This document shows, in pieces, positions 52,988 through 63,291 of a stretch of 64,000 nucleotides of DNA. Both the position numbers and the translations under genes were made by a program. The number at the start of each line of letters is the position of its first letter. The stretch's first letter is position 1. The stretch comes from Oikopleura dioica (lineage: Eukaryota; Chordata; Appendicularia; Copelata; Oikopleuridae), in assembly GCA_907165135.1 (NCBI GenBank), contig OU015569.1, positions 12,338,501-12,402,500 of the forward strand, given 5' to 3'. Below the pieces are notes generated by a model. That model searched no databases. It had not been told where the DNA came from and saw nothing but the letters and a program-made list of their open reading frames with translations.

Positions 52988-54728
52988 ATGAGATTTTTAG
53001 CTTATTTTTTATTTGTTCCATCTTGTTTCTCGCAGGACATACTGGTCAGCTGCAGAGAACACAGTAAGTACACGTTTCTTGCTTCTGAGTTAACGAGAAT
53101 TCTTAGCTGAGGAAGTGATGAAAAAGTGCCTTTCTGATTGACAAGCAGATTTTAAATAGCAAAAATTATTAAAAACAATTAATTAATTAAAAAATTAATT
53201 ATTGAAATCAATGAAAGCCGAGATTTTAAGTGCGCAAGAAATTGTCGCACAGATTTTACTGAGGCCATCAATGAATGTGGCGTTTTGTCAAGATCCGCAG
53301 CGCCAGTGTTTGAGTCAAATAATAATGAAACGAAGTGTTTTTCTGGTGGCTTTTTTAAAAATGGAAGAGATGGCAGGGATGGGCGTGATGGTTTGCCGGG
53401 ACTTGCCGGACTAACTGGAGAAAAGGGAGCTAGGGGACCTGTTGGTCAGAAAGGAGACATCGGAATCGGCGAGCAAGGCCCTGTTGGACCGAAAGGAGAA
53501 AAAGGAGCTAGAGGGCCCGCTGGTGAGAAGGGGAACATCGGAGTCGGAGAGAAGGGAGACGCTGGGGAACCCGGCCCTGTTGGACAGAATGGACTTGTTG
53601 GTGATCCGGGTCTGATTGGAAAAACAGGAGAAAAAGGAGAACCTGGAAAAGCATGTGAACCAAAGCCAAGAGTCGCTTTTAGAGCTGCACTGGAAAGCGA
53701 CTACGGTACTAAGCACACCGTCATACCGTTTTCAAACATTTTATTGAATATAAATGAGCACGATCCTAATAATGGTGGACTAGATAGCTCAACTGGCATC
53801 TTCACAGCACCTGTCAGTGGTCTTTATTCTTTTACATTTGTTGTTTATGCACTGGTTTATTACAAAGTTTAATGCTTTAAGGATATAGCCGTTCTCAAGG
53901 CACTTTCGTAGCGCCGAAATGGGGCGATAAAATTTTTCATTTCAAGACAGGTCCTACCTAAAATTTTGTCTAGAATTCAATTATGATGTTTTTAAAAATT
54001 TTTTCGAAGAAAATTTCTCTCTGGAGCGATTTGAAATCTTACGATCATTTTTCTCGAAAAATTTCAATTAAATCGCTAAAACTAAACCGTGTGTTATCAT
54101 GATTAACTGCTTATCTAGCTTTTTAGGGCCTCAAAATTTCAAAACTCGAGCAAATTTTCATTCTAGTGTCTTCTTCTTTTTGGCTTTTAGTTCAGGGCGC
54201 TCGACCAATCAGCGCGCTCTTTCACATGCGCGCCTCACCGCGCGTTGGAGGAGGGCGCCCAGCGCAGCAAACCAGAGCGCTGTCTGACGCTTCGGCTTAC
54301 TCAAGTAAGCCTCATAAAAATGGCTCTTGAATCGTAAATATTTGGAGTCTATTAGAACGTAAGCCCTAGGAATGTAGAAAAAGGTCCAAATTTTTAATTT
54401 ATCAAAAACTCGACCGATTTAATGGAAAATACTCGAGAAAAAGTGATCGTAAGATTTAAAATTGCTCTAGAGAGAAATTTCTCCATTAAAAATTAAAAAG
54501 AACACAAGAATCGGGTTTCTTAAGCAATTTTAGGTAGGGTTCCTTTTGAAATGAAAAATTTTATCGTCCCCTTTGGCGCTACGAAAGTGCCTTGAGAACG
54601 GCTATATCCTTTCATTGACATATTCTTTATAAAATAACTGATTTACAAAACCAGAAAAGACCAGTGTCGCGGACACTCGAGTAGAGATTCGGTCCAATTC
54701 AAAAGTGGACTGTTCCCGCATTTCCTGA
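52988..54728 (+). CDS. Secreted collagen-like protein with C1q domain (C1q incomplete)
   Basis: Exon 1 (52988-53063) encodes a signal peptide (MRFLAYFLFVPSCFSQ). A GT-AG intron of 189 bp follows. Exon 2 starts at 53253 and joins in frame. Residues 62-158 are Gly-X-Y collagen repeats, with two one-residue interruptions at GDIGIGEQG and GNIGVGEKG that look like a duplicated block. Residues about 163-222 are the first half of a C1q domain (PRVAFRAAL, then STGIFTAPVSGLYSFTF). Reading on reaches a TAA at 53870, only about 60 residues into a domain of about 130. A donor at 53855 and an acceptor at 54659 (both phase 0) would skip the 733-bp hairpin and add TSVADTRVEIRSNSKVDCS, which fits the next C1q strands. 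A TGA at 54726 then ends it. So the gene is either truncated or has further exons that I cannot see. Such proteins are extracellular and trimeric, often lectin-like or matrix components. Confidence 0.75.
53879..54611. mobile_element. 733-bp hairpin element in a probable intron of the C1q gene
   Basis: Inverted ends AAGGATATAGCCGTTCTCAA / TTGAGAACGGCTATATCCTT continue for about 65 bp (through GCACTTTCGTAGCGCC). More loosely paired inner arms follow (GAAATTTCTCTCTGGAGC / CTCTAGAGAGAAATTTC). No transposase. No clear target duplication was found. Confidence 0.85.
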
Positions 54729-54754
54729 AATTCCGCATCAAGAAATTTGGGGGT

Positions 54755-55005
54755 AAACCAAAGAAGGAACAGTTAAGATAGGATGAGACACAAAAGGAGC
54801 GAGCAAAAAATGAAGTGACGATAAAAGAGCAAGTAAGAAAGTATCATACACCAAAGGAACTGATCTGATGGATGGGTTTCTTATTGGCCGATTGGCCAAA
54901 TAGAGCAATCTTATTGGATCCAAAAATGACTTTCTTTAATGTATGATTCTTTCTTACTTGCTCGTTTGGTGTCTCGTACTATCTTTATTGTTCCTTTTCT
55001 TGGTT
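54755..55005. repeat. 250-bp imperfect palindrome
   Basis: AACCAAAGAAGGAACAGTTA / the complement around TTGTTCCTTTTCTTGGTT, and GATGAGACACAAAAGGAGCG / TTGCTCGTTTGGTGTCTC. An inner GCAAGTAAGAAAGTATCATA arm pairs with ATGATTCTTTCTTACTTGC. Confidence 0.75.
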
Positions 55006-55118
55006 AGTGCCGAAATTTGGTAGATCAAGAACTTTTGAGAATGGGGGAATGCGTGAGCAGCCCAAAAGTATTTCATATGCAGTTAGTGGGAAAGCGGTAA
55101 GTTTGGATTCTACAATAA

Positions 55119-55453
55119 GATATATCTAGGCTTTCCGGTAGAAAAATGCTAACTTTTGATCCTCAAGGGGTTTTTACATTTTTATCGGCTCTATGGATAG
55201 CTTACATGATTTCAAGCAGGAATCTGAAATAAAAAGTAGGTGTATAATTTTGGAAGTTGGTCAAAAAAGGGGTTGAAAATTCGTACTTTTTCACATTTTG
55301 GCATTTTTGACCAACTTCCGAAATTATACACCTACTTTTATTTCATATTCTTGCTTGAAATCATCTAAGCTATCCATAGAGCCGATAAAAATGTAAAAAC
55401 CCTTGAGGATCAAAAGTTAGCATTTTATCTACCGAAAAGCCTATATATATATT
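55119..55453. repeat. 335-bp near-perfect palindrome
   Basis: Arms of about 160 bp run ATATATCTAGGCTTTCCGG, TGCTAACTTTTGATCCTC, GGGGTTTTTACATTTTTATC and their complements. Centre near 55285 with TTTGACCAACTTCC pairing GGAAGTTGGTCAAA. Confidence 0.85.
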
Positions 55454-56263
55454 TAGAGGGTGAACTGCCATCATTTGACAAAAAATTAGGATGCCAATAC
55501 ATCAATAACAGCTGCTGCGGTTCTTCTTTTGAAAAAAGATGATACTGTTCATACCTATCTATATAATGGAAAAGTAAGAAAAGGCACTGAATTTTCCGTC
55601 TTCTCTGGAATTCTACATTCATGATAAAAAGATTTTCCGAGTTTCAAAGCCGAATAATAACTTCCAAGAATATTCTAATAATATTATTATATCTACATTC
55701 TCCTTCATCTCTTTATTCGGCTCCCTTGTCTTAATAGAAGAAATAATTGCTCAATCAATAAAACCACTTATAAAATTTCGTTTCCTTTAGTTTTTAAATT
55801 TCAGTTGTTTATAAAAGCGCGAAAAAACGGGAGATGCAAAAAGAGTGTCTCTGTCAAAGTCTGAAATGTTAAAAAGGGAGAGGCCGGAAGCTCTGGCTCG
55901 GTCGTATCTCTTCGAATCCGGTTGATGTACAACGTGGTACACGGGATCAGTGTCGCGCACAGTTTATAGAAAATGTCACAAACGCTTGGAGCCTGATTCT
56001 AGAGACGCTTTATTGACGGTTACTGCGCAGTTCAATTGTATCAAGCAGCTGCGCCATTTCGGCCGAGAGGCTGAAATTTTCCATTCGTCGACGAAAATTG
56101 TAAAAATCCACCACTTCCAGCGCTATTTTAAAAATTTAATTTCGAGTCGAAATGAAATTTTCGAGTCGAAATTAGCCTTTTCGAATAAAAAATAATCGAG
56201 GATGAATTTGAATCACCTGCGATTTTCAATAAGACTTGAAAAAGAGCTTCTATGAAATCCGCA
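55454..56263. other. No supported gene
   Basis: Short ORFs on both strands (55425-55622 -, 55950-56195 +) without motifs. A TTCGAATCC word near 55912 is not part of a tRNA cloverleaf. Confidence 0.4.
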
Positions 56264-56532
56264 AATTTGATTGGCTCAGAGTATTTCGAACAGCGCCATC
56301 ATGCGGCTTCTCAAATCAAAACTCAATTCAACGTGAAAAATTGAGGCAAAATCAAGAAGTCGCTTGCGGCTTCGAGTTATAAAATATTCAAGCCGCGCTT
56401 TTCGCGGCTTTTTTATTGGTTTAACTCGAAGCCGCAAGCGGCTTCTCGATTTTTTATTTCAATTTTTAATTGAATTTTAGTTTGAGAAGCCGCATGATGG
56501 CGCTGTTTCAAATGTTCTAAGCCAATCAAATT
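56264..56532. repeat. Palindrome with GCCGC core
   Basis: AATTTGATTGGCTCAGA / TCTAAGCCAATCAAATT ends, then CAGCGCCATCATGCGGC / GCCGCATGATGGCGCTG, then GCCGCTTGCGGC / GCCGCAAGCGGC, with a central GCCGCGCTTTTCGCGGC. Confidence 0.85.
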
Positions 56533-56994
56533 GACGGAAATGGCAATTTCAAATGATGAGTTTTTGAATAGTAGTTTGTTTAGAAAGATGAAGCTTTTCC
56601 TTGCGGGTGAGGCGCGCTGGTGGGCAATCCTTCTAAAAACTGAAACTTTGGAGGGATGATCCTTATTAGCTAAAAATCGGCATCAAACAACAAAAACTGC
56701 ATCCGTTCTTTGCGAGCAGCCGCGCGGAGTAGCAACAAATCGCCACGAAATCTTTTTCTTCTGTTTCAATATCAATCAAGCAAATACCAGCGAAAAGTGA
56801 TTTTAAAGAGACTCCCTTAGCTGTTGTGGCAACTCGGGCACTGTCACGTTACGGAATCGCGAAGAGAAACACTTCCTGACTCGGCGAGTCGAGAGGCGCC
56901 GCCGATCAGGGGAAGCGAGCGCTTGTAAACCACTGCCAAAAGCCTGACCAGTTTTCAGCCCAAAATAAAGGAGACCACCGAGAAGCGACGACAA
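56533..56994. other. No supported gene
   Basis: A 153-codon reverse ORF (56803-57264) runs from here into family E sequence and has no motif. Confidence 0.35.
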
Positions 56995-57445
56995 AATTGC
57001 GACACTGAATTTTGTCGACCTTCGGGCATTTTTAGGGAGGTGGCACGGAGCGACAATTTCTTGGTGAAAATATTTCACAAAAAGGACTGACCGCTGATTG
57101 GGCGGCAGGCAAAATACAGGCTTTAGATTGGCTGAAGATTTATTTAGGACTATGTCGCTCAGAAATTGTCGCTCCATGAAAACCCCTGCATTTTCCGAAA
57201 AATACGACAATTTTGTTTTTATATTTTCTGCCAATAAGAAGCGCGTATTTGGTAAAACAGCCAATTAGAAGCTGATCAGCCGCTCACGCAAAATTTTGTC
57301 GCATTTTCTGTCGCTCCCCAAACTATTGTAAATAAGCGACAAAAATGCGACAAATTTTGCGTGAACGGCTGATTAGCTTCTGATTGGCTACCTTAGCAAA
57401 TACGCCCTTTTTATTGGCAGAAAAAAAAGAGCAAAATTTGTCGGA
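56995..57445. mobile_element. Two adjoining family E relatives
   Basis: A GGAGCGACAATTTC / GAAATTGTCGCTCC element at about 57038-57178 with CTGATTGGGC inside. Then a larger palindrome at about 57205-57445 with TTTTCTGCCAATAAGAAGCG / TTTTTATTGGCAG and GAAGCTGATCAGCC / GGCTGATTAGCTTC around a centre near 57320. Confidence 0.75.
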
Positions 57446-58200
57446 ATTTTTTTTTTCAAATGAGGAAAACACGTGATTTGCTGTCGAAATCGGATTTTTG
57501 TCGCTCCAGAACCGCAATTAGAAATTAATATAAAGAATAGTTTTTACTAGTCAAGAAAAGAAATGATTTTTACTAGCGAGATAAGAGCGAGATAAAACGG
57601 AAGCAGGTGGAAGTAAAGCAGCGCCCAAAACTATTGCCAAATTAAATTTGATTATTTTGCCCAAAATGTGCAAATCCGCAAGAAGAAAAAAGAGGCGCAG
57701 ATTTGATTTAGAACTTTTCTAAAACTCAGATTTCGAAAACAAACCAAAACCCATCAAAAACCTTTGGCCAGGCTTCCTGAACACAAATCGTGGAAGATCT
57801 CGCGAAAGGCTTCTTGAATTCCGCGCTGCGAAATCGAATCCTCGCCAGAAGAGAATTTTTGAAATTTTCCTTTGAAAAGGGACTTGGCTTCGAAGCGTTA
57901 TTTGGAGAAATCTTTGAAGAAATCTCTTTTTTGTTCGTTTGGCTTCGTTTTCCTGCAGGACGGATGTGTACTTGTTCCCTGAAGAAAAAGTGAAAGTAAT
58001 TAAGTGACTTGAGAAGGGGCGTTTAGAAGCGCTGCAGCAAAATCTGATAAACGCTAAAACGGAATAACGAAACCTTCGCGGCCGGACGCGCTCAATGGCT
58101 CAAGAAGAGGGTTACATACGACAACGATAAACCCAAACGAAAGAGGAGAAAAACTCCTGAATCCGAAAAAATAACAACCGGCATTCTCTATTCTTGGCTC
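57446..58200. other. No supported gene
   Basis: A 67-codon forward ORF at 57790-57993 has no motif. Confidence 0.4.
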
Positions 58201-58408
58201 TGAGCGAGCTTTGAGCGGTGAGCAAGCGGAGCGATAATTTCGTGTCGAAAAGAAAAGTCGAGAAGCCGCTTGCAGCTTCGAGGAACGGATATTATAGCCG
58301 CGCTTCGCGCGGCTTTTTATCGCTGGCTCGAAGCCGCAAGCGGCTTCTTGACTTTGCTTTTCGACACGAAATTATCGCTCCGCTCGCTCACCGCTCAAAG
58401 CTCGCTCA
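58201..58408. repeat. 208-bp palindrome with GCCGC core
   Basis: TGAGCGAGCTTTGAGCGGTG / its complement ending AGCTCGCTCA, then AAATTATCGCTCCGC pairing, then GAAGCCGCTTGCAGCTTCG / CGAAGCCGCAAGCGGCTTC, with a central GCCGCGCTTCGCGCGGC. Confidence 0.85.
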
Positions 58409-58712
58409 AGCTCAGCCACCTCGATAAAACTGGTCAACGTGTGCTCCCATGTTCTCTCCACATTTTTCGCGTCAAAAAAGAAGTTCTAAAGAAAACGACA
58501 TGCGCATGTGTACTGTTTTGAGATGTGTATCTATTCAGCGTTGTCTTTTGTACCTGAGATATTCGAGAGCGCTCATTTTTTGAAGGCGGCGGAGATCCAG
58601 AGGAATGCAGAAGCGAATGTCGCCCAAGCGAGACCAGTCGCTAAAAATTCGAGACGGAAAAGAAGCGAAAATTCCAACACGTACTTTTTGGGTCAAGCAT
58701 TTTTCTCGATTA
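58409..58712. other. No supported gene
   Basis: A forward ORF from 58508 ends inside the next element. Confidence 0.35.
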
Positions 58713-58973
58713 TTTTAACACAGTGACACCCTTAATTTTTGATTTTTCTGTAAATAATAATTTTGAAAGCCAAAAATTTCTGTAAATAAAGTCGAATCGA
58801 AAAGCCGCGTGCGGCTTTGAGCCAAATAAACTATTGAAGCCGCGAAAAAGCGCGGCTCTTCCTTTATTTTTGCTCGAAGCCGCAAGCGGCTTTTCAATTC
58901 AACTTTCAATGACAGAGATTTTTGGCCCTCAGAATTATTTTTAGCAGGAAAATTAAGGGTGTGATTATGTTAA
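58713..58973. repeat. B hairpin enclosing GCCGC core
   Basis: TTTTAACACAGTGACACCCT and AGGGTGTGATTATGTTAAT ends. Inner AAAGCCGCGTGCGGCTTTG / GAAGCCGCAAGCGGCTTTT with a central AAGCCGCGAAAAAGCGCGGC. Here the core sits in B ends, not A ends. Confidence 0.85.
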
Positions 58974-59367
58974 TTTTTCTTGGCCCGATTCCTAATTTGG
59001 TGGTGGGATATATTTTGCCCGGATTTGTTCATTGGCGATTTTCGCTATTTCCTCGCTCGGCTGAAGCTTTTTTCTCCGCAAAAGAGCTCAACTTCTCCGT
59101 CTGAATTGGTTGTTTCTTGTTCGTGCAAATTATAATTTAAGTTGTACCGTGCCAAATGTTCTTTCTCCTGGCGAAATCCGCCACAAGCCGCTGTAGTTGC
59201 CGCACGAATTGAGCTGCTTTGAGGTCGAAGGTGGCGACGATTCCGTTTATCGCCACGCTCACGTGGACTCCTGCATCTTCTGCAGCAGAAAATTTGGGAG
59301 TGTTCAAAAATAATAAACAAACCTCTTTTTTCTTCTTTTGCTAAAATTTTGTATACTAGTTCAATCT
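58974..59367. other. No supported gene
   Basis: Opposing ORFs (58922-59104 +, 59045-59320 -), no motif. Confidence 0.35.
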
Positions 59368-59602
59368 GGGCTCGGCAATCTGTGTAGAAAACCTGAGTCA
59401 GGTTCTGAATAGCTAAAACGAAAAACCGCGCAGCGGCTTTTAAAATCGAAGCCGCAACCCGGCTTCGCCAGAATTTTGATATATTCTAATAGTAGTATTA
59501 GCAAAGCCGCTTCGCGGCTTCGTTTAAAAGGCGCTACGCGGCTTTTCATTTTAGCTCTTCAGAACCTGACTCAGGTTTTCTACACGGATTGCCGAGCCCA
59601 GC
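59368..59602. repeat. Family A hairpin carrying GCCGC core
   Basis: CTGGGCTCGGCAATCTGTG and GGATTGCCGAGCCCAG ends. Core arms mismatched at the diagnostic base (CAG left, CTA right). Confidence 0.85.
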
Positions 59603-60285
59603 TTGAAAATATCCTACAAAAAGCCGCAAAGCCTGAATTGCCATCTCTATCAATTTTAAGTCCTGTCGAAGCCGCATGCGGCTTTTTAGCAAAGTTCTCT
59701 CAGGAGGGCCCAGTTGATGGTTCCCCATTAATCCAGAAATAAGAACAAAAATTACCGATTTTCTTTTCTGATTTAATTCTTTGAAGATTCTTCTTTAGCG
59801 CAAAAACCTGGTTTTGAGATTTTTGAACTGGCTCATCCCTTTTTCTTGGTCATCTTTCGTTTCTATTTTCTGATCTTGGGTCTTTTTCAAAGAATAGAAG
59901 TCGCAGGAAAAAAGAAGAAAGAGGCCCGTTTCTTTTCTTTATTTTGCATTTCCGGCGGGATTGATTTTTGATTTTCGGCGTTTGCGCGATTTCGTTTTCG
60001 GATTTGGCCCCTCTGTGTTCCTATTTTGGTAATCATAATCTGCGCCGCCAGTTAGGCTCTCGCTTGATTTAATTTAACCACTAACTCGTATTTCTCGCGT
60101 TTCCGACTTCGATTCAGCGCTTTCGTATTCATAAATGATGTTTTCGCTTTCTCGAGAAGAGTTTTTAGACTTTACCAAATAGACGAATTGAAAACAAGAA
60201 GATAAAACTGATAAATTAACCCACTTTCGGGTTATGCAATGATTTCGGCGAATTATTAAAAAGTAAGTTCATATCTAATGCATAG
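59603..60285. other. No recognised feature
   Basis: One mini GAAGCCGCATGCGGCTTTTT hairpin near 59669. No ORF supported. Confidence 0.4.
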
Positions 60286-60812
60286 CAACCTGTGTAGAAA
60301 ACCTGAGTCAGGGCCTTAAAGTTTTTAAATGAAAAGCCGCTACGCCTGAAAACCTGAAAACCAGAATTTATTTTTCTTGAATTACAACCTTTAATAATTA
60401 TTAATAAATTAATATTAATTAATTAATTTTTAATAATAATTATTATTATTGTAAATATAATTTACTTATAACTTATAAATTAAAAGTTATAATAAAAATT
60501 ATTAATAAATTAAATAATTACTAATAATTATTTTTAATTAATTAATAATAATTATTATTATTGTAAATATAATTTACTTATAACTTATAAATTAAAAGTT
60601 ATAATAAAAATTATTAATAAATTAAATAATTACTAATAATTATTTTTAATTAATTAATAATAACTATTATAAATTATAACTTATTACTCAATATCAAATT
60701 CTGGTGAAGCCGCCTTGCGGCTTCGTTTAAAAAAAAAGCCGCTACGCGGCTTTTCACTTTCAAATTTTAAGACCCTGACTCAGGTTTTCTACACAGGTTG
60801 CCGAGCCCAGAA
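60286..60812. repeat. Family A hairpin enlarged by an AT-rich tandem repeat
   Basis: A ends AGCAACCTGTGTAGAAAACC and TCTACACAGGTTGCCGAGCC, with a C right arm (GAAGCCGCCTTGCGGCTTCG) near 60705. Between them lies about 300 bp of pure A/T. Normal A+C copies are 200-240 bp. Confidence 0.85.
60427..60660. repeat. 112-bp AT-only tandem repeat, two units
   Basis: The segment with GTAAATATAATTTACTTATA occurs at 60451 and again at 60563, and the 112 bp that follow are nearly identical. The unit holds internal inverted words (TTATAACTTATAAATTAAAA). Confidence 0.9.
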
Positions 60813-61291
60813 CCTGAGAAATTTCAACCTGAGTCCTAAATTTCCAAATAGAAAACCCTTTTCTTTGATTCTGATGTGTTTTTCCGGCTGTCCTGGCTCT
60901 TCTTGAATCTTTTCGGGCAAAATGATCATGCTCTTGCTTTTGAAGAAAAGAAACGCCCGCTTGTCGGTTTGGTCATCGTCGCGAACTGCAAAAAGAATTA
61001 GCATCGCCCGATTTTGTCATAATTAAGGGCGGTACCTGCTGGCCCGTTGGGGGAATGTAACAATTCACCTTCGGGGTCGCGGAAGAGCATTTTGAAACTT
61101 TTCTAAAACGAGATTCTTATTCCGACTCCCACGCTCGAGCACACGTTTTTTAATTTTCAATTATTTATAGATTTTGAACTTTTCTTTCAGAAAATTATTT
61201 TTACCAAGTTTTCGTGAAAAAGGGAAATTACGGAAATTTCATATTTTTGGCTTCAATTGTGTCGAGGGGTTAAACTTGCTTATGACGCCAC
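60813..61291. other. No supported gene
   Basis: A 71-codon reverse ORF at 60789-61004 starts within the A end. No motif. Confidence 0.4.
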
Positions 61292-61455
61292 AGGGCTCGG
61301 AAACCTGTGTAGAAAACCTGAGTCAGGGTTTGAAAGATATTCAAAGAAAAGCCGCGAAGTGACTTCGCCAGAATTTAGAAATAGATTGAGCTACGCGGCT
61401 TTTCATTTTTGATCTTTCAGACCCTTCTCAGGTTTTCTACACAGGTTGTCGAGCC
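61292..61455. repeat. Family A hairpin with shortened GCCGC core
   Basis: GGGCTCGGAAACCTGTGTAG and CTACACAGGTTGTCGAGCC ends. The core is reduced to AAAAGCCGCGAAGTGACTTC and CTACGCGGC. Confidence 0.8.
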
Positions 61456-62310
61456 AGGAAGGTCAGAGAAAGTTGTTTGAGATGATTGGAGAAGTTAAAA
61501 TCTACAAGCTGAAGTTGATTTGTAAACAACTGAAAATAAGATAAACTGATCGAACTAAAATTCTCTAGAAAATTATTTATTCATCTTGGCTTTCGCAAAC
61601 TTATGGTTCCTAAAATTCTCCGTTAATAAACAGCAATCTTCCATCTTTCCTTCTATTTATGGGGTGAATGGTATTAATTTAATTTTGAAGGAGGCGTTTT
61701 TCAAAAAATGGCAATTTTGAACCAATTTTCGGAATAAAAATCAAAATGAAAAAATCCGCCTTTTATGAATCTTAAATTAGGGCATCAACAGTCGATTTGA
61801 CTACAAAAATAAGGGCATCAATTTTTTAATTTCATAAAATAATAAGATGAATTATTCTCTAGTTGACCATGTCGTTATCTCTAGTCGCTGCCAATAAATG
61901 AAATAAGATGAATGCTTGAAATTCTCGTTTTTGTGTAAATTTCGAACTTTGCCCGAAATTTCTAAAAAGTCGTCTTTAAAAATATTCGCAGTATCATCAA
62001 CAAAACAAAAAAGTAGCTCCTTTCTATTGCCGAGCTTTAGAAAGAAAGTTGAGTGATATCAACGTGACCTGAGCTCGGCAGGTGACCCGCGGGTGACGAT
62101 CTTCCGTTCTCCAAAACACTTCCCACAGTCGTTTACCTTTTTCGAGTGTTGTTATTCCCAATTAGCTTTCTTGCTTTGTTTCTTACTTTTTCGATTACCG
62201 AGAAGCTCGTTCGCCGGGTTCGTCGCCAGTTGCCAGAACTCACGCGGCCCGGCGCAGTGTACGGTCTTTTAAAGAGCTCTAGAGTACTTTTAGGGCATTC
62301 GCTAAAAATG
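61456..62310. other. No supported gene
   Basis: Low-GC stretch. Opposing ORFs at 62133-62315 and 62146-62355 overlap. No motif. Confidence 0.4.
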
Positions 62311-62572
62311 AACACAGCAACACCCTTAATCGATTTCAGCGAAAATAAGCTCTAACCTCTGTCTTATTCTTTTTCTTATTTTGGTTTTAAAAATCGAGAA
62401 GCCGCTTGCGGCTTCGAGTCATTCAAAATTAGAGCCGCGCGACGCGCGGCTTTTTATTTGTTTGCTCGAAGCCGCAAGCGGCTTATCGATTTTTAAAACC
62501 AAAATAAGAAAAAGAATAAGACAGAGGTAAGAGCTTATTTTCGCTGAAATCGATTAAGGGTGTCGCTATGTT
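62311..62572. repeat. 262-bp palindrome: GCCGC core in B ends
   Basis: AACACAGCAACACCCTTAAT and ATTAAGGGTGTCGCTATGTT ends. AAATCGAGAAGCCGCTTGCG arms. A long perfectly matched AATAAGCTCT / AGAGCTTATT and CTTATTTTGGTTTTAAAAAT pair. Centre GCCGCGCGACGCGCGGC. Confidence 0.9.
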
Positions 62573-62598
62573 AAAATTTGGAAAGAAAAATTTGGAAT

Positions 62599-62746
62599 GG
62601 TGTCTGGAACCGACAAAAAATTTCGACAAATTTTGCGTTGGCGGCTACTCGGCTGCTGATTGGCCGATATGCCGAATCCAGGCTTCTGATTGGTTGAAAA
62701 TTTCCACGCAAAATTTGTCGAATTTTTTTTGTCGGTTCCAGACACC
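62599..62746. mobile_element. Clean family E element, 148 bp
   Basis: Ends GGTGTCTGGAACCGACAAAA and TTTTGTCGGTTCCAGACACC are exact inverted repeats. Next come GACAAATTTTGCGTTGGCGG and CCACGCAAAATTTGTCG, around CTGATTGGCCG and CTGATTGG. The best copy to represent the family. Confidence 0.85.
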
Positions 62747-63291
62747 TCCCCAAAATTTCAACCTTTTTTCGAATTTTAGTTTTAATTTTTTCGAAAAAAT
62801 TATTTGAACTTTCGCTGTTTCTAGCGACTCTTCAATCGACTGGTTGTTCTTTCTGAACAAATAATTTACAGAAAGCCGTGTTGAGCCGCGTTTAAGATCG
62901 ACAACTCCAAAAAGCAAAAGAAAGAAAAAAGCGAAATCGAAATCGTATTTTAAATGTCGAACACGTTTTTAGATAAACTGGTGCGGGAGCGGTACATTCC
63001 AGCGCCAGAAAAAAAGGTTGAAAAAATTGTTGAAATGTGAAAACCACCCGATAATGTCACGTTAGACTCAGAATGATAAACAGAACGCCCAAGAGCACCT
63101 CAGCCGATTAGAAAGACGCGGATTCTAGAGCCAGGCCTTAGAAGACGCGAGCAACTGGGAAACTGGATCACGGCGGCAAAAGGGAAATGAAAAATTCGCA
63201 AAAGAACCGCTAAGCTACTTTCTCTTTTTGAAAAAAGCGACAATTGGCAATCGCTAAGGGGGTAGACATCATCAACGAGATTTTTGTTAAA
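62747..63291. other. No recognised feature
   Basis: One TAAGGGGGTAGACATCATCA arm near 63256. Nothing else. Confidence 0.4.

Noticed and set aside
53202-53414. Forward ORF starting MKSMKAEILSAQ beside the collagen gene
   Set aside because: It lies mostly in the first intron and in the wrong frame of exon 2. The spliced frame gives a signal peptide and continuous collagen.
53411-53716. 101-codon reverse ORF opposite the collagen repeats
   Set aside because: Gly-X-Y coding sequence often leaves the opposite strand open. The serine and phenylalanine-rich peptide is a shadow.
55880-55960. tRNA-like B box (TTCGAATCC)
   Set aside because: No matching A box, acceptor stem or anticodon arm at the right distances.
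56803-57264. 153-codon reverse ORF
   Set aside because: Half of it is family E repeat sequence and the rest has no recognisable domain or splice support.
3800-59300. Frequent CACGTGA (E-box-like) words
   Set aside because: About the number expected by chance for a 6-mer in 64 kb, and several lie inside mobile elements. No consistent position relative to genes.
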